Made by a program: the position numbers and the translations under genes
Shown here: one piece after another, positions 9,701 through 17,040 of the stretch
How the letters are laid out: each line of letters opens with the position of its first letter
How positions within the stretch are numbered: position 1 is the first letter of the stretch
Assembly: GCA_021735165.1 (NCBI GenBank)
Contig: JAIPHP010000009.1
Location: 1-46,152, forward strand
Reading direction: 5' to 3'
Length of the DNA stretch: 46,152 bases
DNA from: Candidatus Woesearchaeota archaeon
GTDB taxonomy: Archaea; Nanobdellota; Nanobdellia; Woesearchaeales; 21-14-0-10-32-9
Notes under the pieces: model-generated
Seen by the model: the letters and a program-made list of their open reading frames with translations, nothing else
Database searches by the model: none
What the model was told of the DNA's origin: nothing

Positions 9701-10444
9701 GAAATCCCTATAAAAAACAAAGAAAAGAAAGAAAAACTAAAAATTGTAAAGACAAAAAGAAACTATGTAAGCAGTAAAGGAAAAAACTTCAGAAGCAAAA
9801 CAACCGATGAAATTGGATTCACTACAATAAAAGACATAATCCCTACGGGAATAAAACCAACCTTCGACATAGAAGTTGAAAAACATCATAATTTTGTAGC
9901 AGAAGGGATGATTGTTCACAATAGCGGAATAACAATGCTCTATCCAGCATCACTCCTACTAGGAAGAAAATCTCAAGGACACCATGTAACTATAGCATAC
10001 GCAGGACCAGAGCAAAACCAAGATACAGGAGCAAAAATATACCACTTAGCGCCAGACACAACATCAACAGTAAAATCAAAATCAATAAGCAAAGATGGAG
10101 GAATAACTGCATACAGAGGAATAGTAGAAATAAAAAAAGGAGCAACAAATGCAAAATGCTCCGTACACTGTGATGCAATGATGTTTGACAACAAATCTCA
10201 ATCAAACACATACCCAACAATAAAAGTAGAAGAGAAAGACGCAGATATGGTGCACGAAGCAACAATAGGAAAAATATCAGAAGATCAAATATTCTACTTA
10301 ATGAGCCGCGGACTTTCAGAAGAAGACGCATTAAAACTAATAGTCTCAGGATTCATAGAACCTCTAATGAAAGAACTCCCGCTCGAATACGCAATCGAAA
10401 TGAACAAACTGATACAAATGGAAATGGAGGGAAGTCTAGGTTGA
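6710..10444 (+). CDS. sufB: SufB Fe-S scaffold protein with two inteins
   Basis: SufB is the main scaffold of the SufBCD complex that builds Fe-S clusters. The 1244-residue precursor contains two in-frame inteins; the spliced protein would be 462 residues, normal for SufB. Extein 1 is residues 1-227, ending YIEG; extein 2 is 606-667, starting CSAPKY and ending GNLG; extein 3 is 1072-1244, starting SGITMLYPAS and ending with the family's SRGLSEEDA helix region. Intein residues are Cys at +1 and His-Asn at each end, followed by Cys606 and Ser1072, so splicing looks intact. The ATG at 6710 is 2 bp after the arsR stop; the frame upstream of it lies inside arsR. sufD overlaps its stop. Confidence 0.95.
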   Translation: MEISRQLYDNRDETKYIFKVPIGINEEVVRQISKYKKEPEWMLKKRLQALKIFQEKQVPTWGPDLSKLDLNKICFYAVADAKYNSTKWEDVPENIKQTFERLGIPEAERKALAGAGAQFDSQTIYHNLKEDLKKKGVIFEDMHVAVEKYPELVKKYFMTQCVSPALHKYAALHGAVWSGGTFIYVPKGVKVNQPLQAYFRMNESGMGQFEHTLIIVEENAECHYIEGCFTKGTLIITDAGYKKIEDVTEKDKVLTHEGEYRKVKDLQKYKHEGELYEIEYYGDSTQKITATPEHPFLFAKRKTQNDRNKEFELEWNIPKYMEKKDYLAMPINQVTKTKKERTFEVKKWDPEKKFKTSKVKVKATPEFYRLIGYYLSEGSTMKEHYLCFDFNKKERTYIDDVKKCLKKVFKVEAYEVHHKKNNGTSVRVNSTELARIFKQFGDRNYNKQVPPWMLTESHENQKQIILGWFRGDGNYYNKKHESGTKEAFRINTTSKTMTRQIRDILLRQGIFAFINKRNRKKENRRTIYTLGITGEHMVKFGNLVGIKINKTINNHKRASMFGIDKKFAYVPIKKITKKKTKNKEVYNFGVEGHETYTAGSVIVHNCSAPKYKSPSIHAGCVEVIVHKGARMRYSSVENWSRNTYNLNTKRANVYEEGIMEWVSGNLGCLAGDTKISTNPKGPTKIMELKPGDYVYALNEKTNKLEKAKIKQKIYSGDKKTYRLKAGGREIEATGNHPFLALTHKKNNPNHKKGFFRTEWKKLEDLKKGDLIAIAKSLPVEGIPYKLPSYNYNKQVKSKNQYTKEFSMSINHLYKKIKQPKETNEDLMWLLGILLGDGHIYLNKKNAKINIAIPEKDSLRKEVKTAVKKLFHIDVKYEKDRFLVINSRPLADLIIKIGFSGKADTKKIPPWVHKLPKKQKMALLAGYIDSDGHIGEGGAYITSINKEILEDIQEIALSCGIGFSNVFVHGKKRKTKILGIDCNANDSYRILLNGKNVKEIPIKNKEKKEKLKIVKTKRNYVSSKGKNFRSKTTDEIGFTTIKDIIPTGIKPTFDIEVEKHHNFVAEGMIVHNSGITMLYPASLLLGRKSQGHHVTIAYAGPEQNQDTGAKIYHLAPDTTSTVKSKSISKDGGITAYRGIVEIKKGATNAKCSVHCDAMMFDNKSQSNTYPTIKVEEKDADMVHEATIGKISEDQIFYLMSRGLSEEDALKLIVSGFIEPLMKELPLEYAIEMNKLIQMEMEGSLG
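7391..8524 (+). mobile_element. SufB intein 1 with LAGLIDADG endonuclease
   Basis: 378 residues (228-605 of SufB). It begins CFTKGTLIITDAG (block A, Cys1), has the TPEHPF block B His, and ends GSVIVHN before Cys+1. Between the splicing blocks lie two LAGLIDADG-type motifs, LIGYYLSEG and ILGWFRGDG, each with an acidic residue, so the homing endonuclease may be active. It sits at EG^CSAP, a highly conserved site of SufB. Family features are well established; activity is inferred. Confidence 0.9.
8711..9922 (+). mobile_element. SufB intein 2 with LAGLIDADG endonuclease
   Basis: 404 residues (668-1071 of SufB). It begins CLAGDTKISTN (Cys1), has GNHPFLAL as block B, two LAGLIDADG motifs (LLGILLGDG and LLAGYIDSDG), and ends GMIVHN before Ser+1. 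It is inserted at GNLG^S, only 62 extein residues after intein 1. The two inteins differ in sequence, so they look like independent arrivals rather than a duplication. Confidence 0.9.
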
Positions 10445-11163
10445 ACAAAAATAAATATAGTGTATTCGCTGAAAGCGACATACGCTCAGGTGTCAATGGA
10501 CGATACCACTGCATGAAAATAATAACAATTCCAGAAAACTCGCAGCAAATCCTCGACATAGAAGAAAAAGAAGTTAAAATAGTTGCAAAGAAAAACAGCA
10601 AAGCACATATTTTAATAAAAGCAGAAAACATAATAACAGAAACAGAAGAAAACGCTAAAATAATTCTCTTTACATTATCTTCAGCAAAAGTCCACGCAAA
10701 ACTAATAGGAGATAACAGCAATCAAAGAACAATAAATCTCTTCAAAGCAAACAATGAAGAAATAACAATAGACACAAAAAGCGAACACACAGGAAAAAAC
10801 ACAAATAGCAGAATAGAAACAAAAGGAACGCTAACAAAATCAACAGCAACAACAAGAGGAATGGTAAAAATAAACCCGCAGGCAGACGAAGCAGACGGAT
10901 ACCAAAAATCAGACTTATTAATTTTGGATAATTCAAAAGCAATATCAATACCAGACCTAGAAATACACAACCACAACGTAACATGCAGCCATGGATCAAC
11001 AATAACCAAACTAGACCAAGACCAAATATTCTACATGCAAAGCAGAGGACTAAAAAAAGAAGACGCAGAAAAAGAAATAATAAATGGTTTCTTCACAGCA
11101 ATGCTAAAAGACATACCAGAAGAACTAACAAAAAAAATAAAACAAAAGCTGGAGCTAATATGA
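10441..11163 (+). CDS. sufD: SufD, short Fe-S assembly scaffold partner
   Basis: SufD pairs with SufB and the SufC ATPase. The 240-residue protein is much shorter than typical SufD (around 400) and keeps mainly the C-terminal beta-helix core: PDLEIHNHNVTCSHGSTI near residue 170-187 and then FYMQSRGLKKEDA, both hallmarks of the SufB/SufD family. The start is a TTG overlapping the sufB stop (TTGA). It is supported by a strong Shine-Dalgarno GGAGGGA at about 10426-10432. The first ATG (10513) would remove 24 residues. The missing N-terminal helical domain suggests a reduced SufBCD complex. Confidence 0.88.
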   Translation: MNKNKYSVFAESDIRSGVNGRYHCMKIITIPENSQQILDIEEKEVKIVAKKNSKAHILIKAENIITETEENAKIILFTLSSAKVHAKLIGDNSNQRTINLFKANNEEITIDTKSEHTGKNTNSRIETKGTLTKSTATTRGMVKINPQADEADGYQKSDLLILDNSKAISIPDLEIHNHNVTCSHGSTITKLDQDQIFYMQSRGLKKEDAEKEIINGFFTAMLKDIPEELTKKIKQKLELI

Positions 11164-12374
11164 AACAAGATTTCCCATTACTAAAAAAACAGAGTAAATT
11201 AGTTTATCTAGATAACGCTGCAACAACACAAAAACCAGAGGCATGTATAAATGCAATAAAAGAATTCTATGAAACGAGCAATGCAAACGCACACAGAGGA
11301 TTATACAAACTAAGCATGGATGCAACTTCAAAATTAGACTGGGCAAGAAAAAGAATAGCAAAATACATAGAAGTAAAACCTGATGAAATAATATTTACAA
11401 AAGGAACAACAGAAGGACTTAACATGCTTGCAATAGCACTAGAACCAGAAATAAATTCAAAACACAATATCATAACAACAGAACTGGAACATCATGCAAA
11501 CTTCATACCATGGCAACAACTATCTAAAAGAAAAAAAGCAGAATTCAAAGTAGCAAAATACAACAAAGAAAAAAACAATTTTGAAGACATAACAAAACTT
11601 GTAGACAAAAATACAAAGATAGTTGCATTTACAGCAATGTCAAACGTAACAGGACAAATAATAGACATAGAAAGAATATCAAAAAAAATAAAACAAAAAA
11701 ATCCTAAAACAAAAATAATAATAGACGGAACGCAACTGCTAGCACATAAAAAAATAGACTTAAGCAAAACAAACATAGATTTCATAGCATTCTCAGCACA
11801 CAAATTATACGGACCGCTAGGAACAGGGTTCTTGCACGGAAAACAAGAACAACTAACAAAACTAAGACCCTTCCTATACGGAGGAAACATGATAAGCAAA
11901 GTCACAACAAAAGAGACAACATGGGATGAACCCCCTTACAAATTTGAAGCAGGAACTATAGATACAGCAGGAATATATGCATTTGCAAAAACAATTGAAT
12001 GGCTTCAAAAACAAGACCTTAACAAACTATTCAAAAAAGAAGAACAACTAAAAGAATACGCGCTGAAAAAACTAAGAAAAGAAGGAGCAAAAATATTTGG
12101 TCATGACATTAGCTTTCAGAATGAAGATCGTCAAATACAAACTTACGGGCCTGTCATTTCATTTGAAATAAAAAACATTCATCCTCATGACCTTGCTACA
12201 ATCGCTGACAAACACAATGTTTGTATAAGATCAGGACATCACTGCTGCCAGCCACTAATGAACAGTCTCAAAATTCCTGGAACTGCAAGAATAAGCATAA
12301 GTTTTTACAACGACAAAAAAGACGTAGATAAATTAATAGAAGCAATAAAAGACGCGAAGAGATTACTAAAATGA
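11160..12374 (+). CDS. sufS: cysteine desulfurase SufS
   Basis: A PLP enzyme that takes sulfur from cysteine as a persulfide for cluster assembly. In the 404-residue protein Lys215 (FSAHKLYGPLGTG) is the PLP lysine, His111 (ELEHHANF) stacks on the cofactor, and Cys362 (RSGHHCCQPLM) is the persulfide cysteine, with an extra Cys363 beside it. The frame is open further upstream, but that part lies in the sufD gene. The ATG at 11160 overlaps the sufD stop by 4 bp (ATGA) and gives the normal SufS N-terminus (LVYLDNAATTQKP). sufU overlaps its end by 4 bp. Confidence 0.95.
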   Translation: MKQDFPLLKKQSKLVYLDNAATTQKPEACINAIKEFYETSNANAHRGLYKLSMDATSKLDWARKRIAKYIEVKPDEIIFTKGTTEGLNMLAIALEPEINSKHNIITTELEHHANFIPWQQLSKRKKAEFKVAKYNKEKNNFEDITKLVDKNTKIVAFTAMSNVTGQIIDIERISKKIKQKNPKTKIIIDGTQLLAHKKIDLSKTNIDFIAFSAHKLYGPLGTGFLHGKQEQLTKLRPFLYGGNMISKVTTKETTWDEPPYKFEAGTIDTAGIYAFAKTIEWLQKQDLNKLFKKEEQLKEYALKKLRKEGAKIFGHDISFQNEDRQIQTYGPVISFEIKNIHPHDLATIADKHNVCIRSGHHCCQPLMNSLKIPGTARISISFYNDKKDVDKLIEAIKDAKRLLK

Positions 12375-12739
12375 ACGACGAAATATACAAAGAAAACATC
12401 CTAAAAGAAAACAAAAATCCGAAGAACAATCATAAAATCATAAAACCAACAAATGAAGGAGAACATAGCAACCACATATGTGGAGACATCATAAAAATAC
12501 GGCTAAGAATAAAAGACAACAAAATACAAGAAGCGGGATGGACAGGAAAAGGATGCGCATTATGCATTGCAACAGCGTCCCTCCTAACAGAACACATAAA
12601 GAACAAAACAGCAAATGAAACAAAAGAACTTGAAACCCACAACATAGAAAATCTAATCAAAATCCACGTACCGGAATCAAGAAAGGAATGCATACAAACA
12701 CCACTAATCGCATTAAAAAACTCAATAGAAAAAGAATGA
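12371..12739 (+). CDS. sufU: SufU-type sulfur acceptor / scaffold
   Basis: A 122-residue IscU-fold protein. Cys37 and Asp39 (HICGD), Cys62 (GKGCALC) and Cys107 (RKECIQ) match the zinc and sulfur-accepting ligands of Bacillus SufU; Cys65 is extra. In SufU systems this protein takes persulfide from SufS, fitting its position directly after sufS (4-bp overlap). The sequence is shorter than bacterial SufU (~145). Confidence 0.88.
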   Translation: MNDEIYKENILKENKNPKNNHKIIKPTNEGEHSNHICGDIIKIRLRIKDNKIQEAGWTGKGCALCIATASLLTEHIKNKTANETKELETHNIENLIKIHVPESRKECIQTPLIALKNSIEKE

Positions 12740-12750
12740 CTAAAACAAAA

Positions 12751-12855
12751 AGCTACCTTGAAGACAAATTAAGATGAGCACATTGACAAAGTCAATAATG
12801 CTTGTGCTCATCAGTAAATATTTGCTCTTAAAGAAGGCAATAAATCTTCGTAGCT
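12751..12855 (+). ncRNA. candidate structured RNA element between sufU and sufC
   Basis: The 148-bp gap holds nested inverted repeats that fold as a three-way junction. Outer stem: AGCTAC (12751-12756)/GTAGCT (12850-12855), continued after a CTT bulge by GAAGA (12760-12764)/TCTTC (12845-12849). Arm 2: GATGAGCACA (12773-12782)/TGTGCTCATC (12803-12812), extended by TTGAC/GTCAA (12783-12795) with a one-sided 7-nt bulge. Arm 3: TTGC (12822-12825)/GCAA (12837-12840). It lacks a T-loop and is not a tRNA. It could be a processing or attenuation element setting SufC level. Confidence 0.5.
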
Positions 12856-12887
12856 AAAACCACAACAAAACAAAGGAGACAAACAAA

Positions 12888-13634
12888 ATGACAAAAGCAC
12901 TCATAATAAAAAACTTAAACGCAAAAGTTGAAGACAAAGAGATAATAAAAAATCTTAATTTAGAATTAGATAAAGGAAAAATCCATGTAATAATGGGACC
13001 AAACGGTTCAGGAAAAAGCACATTAGCAAATGCAATAATGGGACACCCAAATTACGAAGCAGAAGGAGAAGTCTTACTAAATGAAAAAAATATTCTAAAC
13101 ATGGAACCTAACGAAAGAAGCAAAGCAGGAATATTCTTATCATTTCAATACCCTGTATCAGTACCTGGAGTTACCGTGTCAAACTTCTTAAGACAGGCAA
13201 TTAATGCAAGAAGAGAAAAAAATAACGAAATAAAAATTCCTGAATTCGTAAAGAAACTAAACAAACAACTAGATATTCTGCAAATACCAAAAGAATTCGC
13301 TCGCAGATACTTAAACGAAGGATTCAGCGGAGGAGAAAAAAAGAAAATGGAAATCCTCCAATTAGCAATGCTTGAGCCAAAAATAGCAATACTAGATGAA
13401 ACAGACTCAGGCCTTGACATTGACGCATTAAAAAAAGTATCTGAAGCAATAAACAAAGTAAAAGAAGAATTCCCAGACATGACAATACTAGTCATAACAC
13501 ACTACCAAAGAATGCTTAACTACCTAAAACCTGATACGATACACGTAATGATTAATGGAGAAATAATAAAAACAGGCGGACCAAAGCTAGCAAAACAACT
13601 GGAAAAAAAAGGATATGACGCATTTAAAAAATGA
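12888..13634 (+). CDS. sufC: SufC ATPase
   Basis: The ABC-type ATPase of the SufBCD complex; soluble, no membrane partner. In 248 residues: Walker A GPNGSGKST at 37-45, Q-loop SFQYPV, signature FSGGEKKK at 146-153, Walker B IAILDETDSG at 167-175 and switch His in VITHYQR. LNEGFSGGE and DETDSGLD are SufC hallmarks. The start is fixed by a good Shine-Dalgarno (AAAGGAG) before the ATG. sufC last in the operon and separated by a structured gap is unusual; it more often leads. Confidence 0.95.
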   Translation: MTKALIIKNLNAKVEDKEIIKNLNLELDKGKIHVIMGPNGSGKSTLANAIMGHPNYEAEGEVLLNEKNILNMEPNERSKAGIFLSFQYPVSVPGVTVSNFLRQAINARREKNNEIKIPEFVKKLNKQLDILQIPKEFARRYLNEGFSGGEKKKMEILQLAMLEPKIAILDETDSGLDIDALKKVSEAINKVKEEFPDMTILVITHYQRMLNYLKPDTIHVMINGEIIKTGGPKLAKQLEKKGYDAFKK

Positions 13635-13689
13635 TTTTTTTGTTCTTATGAAATAAATCCAGAAACTTTTAAAAACAAAAAATTTTATT

Positions 13690-14784
13690 TCATCTTTTTA
13701 TTGCAACAACAAAAAATTTTCCCCCTCCAAAGTCAACTCTTTTATAATCCGCAATTAAAAAACCCTGACTCTCAACTAATCTTAACATTCTGTCTACAGG
13801 AAGAACTAAGCCCCTGTATTTTATCAAGCCCGTACCTTCATCTTCATAGTTTCCCTCAGCATCAATCTGAACATTTTTACCTACATCAGGAAAGTCAAAA
13901 ATGAAAATACCATCACTGACTAATACCTTATGAATTTGTTTTAAAACATCAACTTGATATTCTTTAAATTCATTAATAACATGCCAAGTTAATATGACTG
14001 CTTGAAAACTATTAGAAGGCAAATCTATATTTGTAAGACTCATTCTTAAATATTTTGGATTATGCTTATTCTTGCTTTTATTACGAGCTTCTTTAAGCAA
14101 ATTTTCATTAATATCAATACCTGTAATTATAAATCCCATAGCGGCTAAAGGTTCAGTTAACCTTCCATTTCCGCAACCGCCATCAAGAACGACTCCTGCT
14201 TTCCACACATCAAGATATTTCTTAATAAGTGATAATTCAATCCTAGTATTAGCAGTTATTGTAGATCTATAATCAAAAATATCTTTAACAGAATCATAAA
14301 ATTCTTTTTTTTCAATAATTAATGATTCGATTGATTGATTTGGTTTTTTATTAAGAATAATATTTGTCAATAAATGTCTAAATAATTGAAAAGAAGAATA
14401 TTTTTGTTTTTTTAAGTGCCTGTGAATAAATTCATCTTTTTGAAAGAAATAATCAACTCCCGCCATCAAATATTGATTTGCAAAAATAATAAGATCTAAA
14501 CCTAAGACATACTTAGCACCATTATTTTTTGAAGCCTTAGTTAATATTTCTAAATATTTTATTTTATTTTTAGAAAATCCAAACTCTGGAAAACAAAAAA
14601 CTACAACTGCAAATTTTTTAGTACTTAGTTCTTTAATGAATTCCTTATAATTTTTGACACTTATTAAATTACAATTTTCTTTTATATATTCATCATCAAA
14701 TACTAAGTCAAGCCAAACAAGTTCCCTTTCTAATAAAATCAACACATCCATTTTTTTGTTAGTCTCCAAATTATTTTTATTCAT
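13690..14784 (-). CDS. SAM-dependent methyltransferase with receiver-like N-terminal domain
   Basis: A protein of about 364 residues. The C-terminal half is a class I methyltransferase: motif I VVLDGGCGNGRL near 200, ITGIDINENLL as the ribose-binding acidic strand, and ILTWHVINEF as the post-motif. The first ~120 residues alternate strands and helices like a response-regulator receiver (MDVLILLERE, FAVVVFCFPEFG, GAKYVLGLDL, AGVDYFFQKDE), but the phosphoacceptor Asp appears to be lost. The ATG at 14784 overlaps the upstream lrp stop by 8 bp (ATGAATAA); an ATG at 14796 is also possible. It is co-transcribed with the Lrp regulator. Substrate unknown. Confidence 0.75.
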   Translation of the reverse strand: MNKNNLETNKKMDVLILLERELVWLDLVFDDEYIKENCNLISVKNYKEFIKELSTKKFAVVVFCFPEFGFSKNKIKYLEILTKASKNNGAKYVLGLDLIIFANQYLMAGVDYFFQKDEFIHRHLKKQKYSSFQLFRHLLTNIILNKKPNQSIESLIIEKKEFYDSVKDIFDYRSTITANTRIELSLIKKYLDVWKAGVVLDGGCGNGRLTEPLAAMGFIITGIDINENLLKEARNKSKNKHNPKYLRMSLTNIDLPSNSFQAVILTWHVINEFKEYQVDVLKQIHKVLVSDGIFIFDFPDVGKNVQIDAEGNYEDEGTGLIKYRGLVLPVDRMLRLVESQGFLIADYKRVDFGGGKFFVVAIKR

Positions 14785-15727
14785 CAGGCATACCATTTAT
14801 TAACAATTCTTCATTAGTAAATATTAAATCATATTTTTTTATATAAATGCTTTCTTCTAGTTTCTCAATATATCTTAATAAATCATGTATACTCTTATAA
14901 TGACATTCAAACTCCAAATCATACTTACCCCACGCATCAGTTATATATACTGTGTGAGGATTATTTGTTAATACTTCTTTAAGAATTTTTTTCTGAGAAG
15001 TATCCGCAAGCTCTATCATCACTTTAAAATGTTCATAATTAAACTTATCTAAATTAATTAATGGTTTATAAGAAAATATTATTCTTTTTTTTTCAAGAAT
15101 CTGTAAATGATATTTAACAGTGGTTAAAGACACATCCATTCTTCTAGCCATTTCTAACAAAGTAATCCTGCCATCTTCTTCTAATAGTTCAATTATTTTT
15201 TTCTGATTTTCATCAAGACTAAAATTTTTTGTCTTCATTTCCTGCTTTAAGTAGTTTCTTTCACCACCATATAGATATGTGAGTGGAAAATGAGTTATTG
15301 AAAATACTAAAGAAGATATTTTTTTATCTATATATTTTCCAAATTTGATTATGAATTCTTCATATGTTTTTGAAAATTCCAAGTTACTTCTAGAATTAAA
15401 TAAAAATACATAATCCCACGCGCCAGACAATTTTACTAACCAACTAAGAATTTTTAATTTTTTTAATTCTTCTTCAATTTCTGCTTTCTTTTTTTTTCCT
15501 TCAGGATTCAATAATACTTGTATCCTATATGTTGAATATCCTAATGCTGAAAAATCTATTATAGGAACAATTTTTAAAAGGATTCCTTCGTTTTGAAGTC
15601 TTTTCAATCTATAATTAGTAGCTTCCTTTGATAGGCCTATCTTAGAAGCCATTTCAGTTATAGATGCTCTGCCGTTATTATATAGCTCCAGAAGCAGCCT
15701 TTCATCCTTTTTATCAATATTTTTCAT
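14777..15727 (-). CDS. tandem Lrp/AsnC-family transcriptional regulator
   Basis: A 316-residue protein made of two Lrp-type units. HTH 1 is at about 5-50 (ITEMASKIGLSKEATNYRLKRL) followed by a RAM-like alpha/beta domain to ~150. HTH 2 is at about 172-218 (LLEMARRMDVSLTTVKYHLQIL) followed by a second RAM-like domain. Normal Lrp is ~150 residues and dimerises; here the dimer may be built into one chain, an arrangement common in Woesearchaeota-like genomes. The effector is unknown. Its divergent promoter holds repeated TAGTATAA sites. Confidence 0.85.
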   Translation of the reverse strand: MKNIDKKDERLLLELYNNGRASITEMASKIGLSKEATNYRLKRLQNEGILLKIVPIIDFSALGYSTYRIQVLLNPEGKKKKAEIEEELKKLKILSWLVKLSGAWDYVFLFNSRSNLEFSKTYEEFIIKFGKYIDKKISSLVFSITHFPLTYLYGGERNYLKQEMKTKNFSLDENQKKIIELLEEDGRITLLEMARRMDVSLTTVKYHLQILEKKRIIFSYKPLINLDKFNYEHFKVMIELADTSQKKILKEVLTNNPHTVYITDAWGKYDLEFECHYKSIHDLLRYIEKLEESIYIKKYDLIFTNEELLINGMPDE

Positions 15728-15731
15728 TTTT

Positions 15732-15817
15732 TAGTATAACATTAGTACTTTATACTAATTTTATAAATTTTTTCATTGAAACATTAATATATCTGTTTTC
15801 ACTTACAAGTAGTATAA
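15732..15817. promoter_or_regulatory. divergent promoter with repeated TAGTATAA sites
   Basis: TAGTATAA at 15732-15739 and its inverse TTATACTA at 15750-15757 form an inverted repeat over the TATA region of the lrp gene. A third copy is at 15810-15817, between the TATA-like TTAATATA (15784-15791) and the Shine-Dalgarno of the rightward secreted-protein gene. The layout suits autorepression and control of the rightward cluster by the Lrp protein. Confidence 0.5.
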
Positions 15818-15829
15818 GAGGTGAATGAA

Positions 15830-16546
15830 ATGGAACTAATGAAAAAAGCAAAAATCGGAATTGCAGGATTAGTACTAGCACTAGGATTGGCAACAACGCC
15901 ACTAAAAGCACAAAGCACAACAGAAATAGAAGGAATCAAATCATTTGAAGCAGGAAAATCATATGTAAGACCGACAGTAGGCTTTGAACTACCAGGAGAA
16001 ATCAAAGGAAGCAGTTTCCTGGAAATATACGGAGAAAAAGGATACTACGGAAAAACAACACTATCCAAACAAGTAGAAGGCCCAATAAGCATAATAGGCC
16101 AAGGAGTATACGGAAGCGGTTTTGACACAAGATACGGAATAGGAGCATCAGTAGGTGGAAAAATAACAGACGGAATATACGCAAAAGCACACATAATACC
16201 ACTATACGTAGATGATCAAGGAAAAGTCCAAGACCACAAAGGAGTAGCAGGATACTACATAGGCGCAGACTTGCCACTAGATATGAAAATTTCAAGCTTT
16301 GGTGAAATAAGACTAGATGGAGGAAAAGGACCTGAATGGGCATATGGAGAACTTAGCCTATCAAAAGAATTAAGCGACAAACTAAGCGTAATGTACCAAC
16401 CAGCACTAAAAATGCACAAACAAGGAGACTTGAAACCAAAAATAGAACACAGAATAGCAATGAAATACAAACTATGGGGTAAACGAAATGGATACAAAAG
16501 AAATCGAAAAAATGTACATCCAAGCATGCCAACCAAAATACGCTAA
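15830..16546 (+). CDS. secreted beta-rich hypothetical protein
   Basis: About 238 residues with a clear signal peptide: MKKAK, a hydrophobic core (IGIAGLVLALGLATT) and a probable cut after PLKA. The mature part alternates short polar and hydrophobic stretches with many Gly, Tyr and Lys, as in a beta-barrel or beta-sandwich. The ATG at 15830 has the Shine-Dalgarno GAGGTGA; a GTG at 15821 overlaps that site and is less likely. The last ~21 residues (after KLWGK) overlap a small frame at 16488-16586 and look like out-of-frame translation, so the natural stop may have been lost by an indel at GGGG near 16476-16479. No family recognised. Confidence 0.65.
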   Translation: MELMKKAKIGIAGLVLALGLATTPLKAQSTTEIEGIKSFEAGKSYVRPTVGFELPGEIKGSSFLEIYGEKGYYGKTTLSKQVEGPISIIGQGVYGSGFDTRYGIGASVGGKITDGIYAKAHIIPLYVDDQGKVQDHKGVAGYYIGADLPLDMKISSFGEIRLDGGKGPEWAYGELSLSKELSDKLSVMYQPALKMHKQGDLKPKIEHRIAMKYKLWGKRNGYKRNRKNVHPSMPTKIR

Positions 16547-16586
16547 AATCGAAAAAGAATCAACACTAGAAAAACTAATTGCATAA
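16488..16586 (+). CDS. small 32-residue ORF overlapping the preceding gene
   Basis: ATG at 16488 follows GGGGTAAACGAA, which resembles the GGTGAAACAAA leader used by the genes downstream. The peptide (MDTKEIEKMYIQACQPKYAK...) is hydrophilic and helical. It overlaps 59 bp of the secreted-protein gene in another frame. Either it is a real small gene or the upstream gene is frameshifted into it. No homologue known to me. Confidence 0.4.
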   Translation: MDTKEIEKMYIQACQPKYAKIEKESTLEKLIA

Positions 16587-16602
16587 AAAAAGGTTTGAAA
16601 AA

Positions 16603-17040
16603 ATGAAAGACGCATATGAAAAACTGGATAAAAAACTCAAAATTAGAACAATGAGAAAAATAGTGAAAGAAACATACACAAAACAAGTAAGTGAAGAAGG
16701 GACGCCCTTAGAACATCTGGTTTACGGAGACAAACTCTTAGAAAAATACAGAAAAGAAAAAGAACCTGAAAAATTGTGGGATGCAGCAACACACTACATG
16801 ACGATTCTAGCACCACAAAAACTGTATGCACCAGAAAAAATACCAAAAGTGCTCAGAGAACAATCAGAAAAAGAAAAGTACGCATTAAGCCAAGAAAGTG
16901 CGAAAGAAAAAGCAATCACAAGAATGTACAGAGCTGCAGAAACCCTTCTTAAAACTAAAGTGACAGATTTTACTGTAATAAGCGAAATAAGTACAATGAT
17001 GAAATTTATCAAAGAACAATACAAAGGCGAAACAAAATGA
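16603..17040 (+). CDS. helical hypothetical protein of the receiver cluster
   Basis: A 145-residue, highly charged, all-helical protein (many K/E), without signal peptide or membrane segment. I chose the ATG at 16603, which has AGGTTTGA upstream; a TTG at 16579 falls inside the preceding small ORF. Its end overlaps the next receiver gene by 4 bp (ATGA), so the two are translationally coupled. Segments such as KLWDAATHYMTIL and TRMYRAAETLL suggest paired helices of a TPR-like kind, but the repeat pattern is not clear. Function unknown; its neighbours suggest a partner of the receiver protein. Confidence 0.65.
   Translation: MKDAYEKLDKKLKIRTMRKIVKETYTKQVSEEGTPLEHLVYGDKLLEKYRKEKEPEKLWDAATHYMTILAPQKLYAPEKIPKVLREQSEKEKYALSQESAKEKAITRMYRAAETLLKTKVTDFTVISEISTMMKFIKEQYKGETK

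Noticed and set aside
10983-11159. 59-residue N-terminal extension of SufS
   Set aside because: It is Arg/Lys-rich out-of-frame translation of sufD; the ATG at 11160 gives the normal N-terminus.
12751-12855. tRNA gene in the sufU-sufC gap
   Set aside because: The ends pair like an acceptor stem, but there is no T-loop, anticodon arm or D-loop of normal size.
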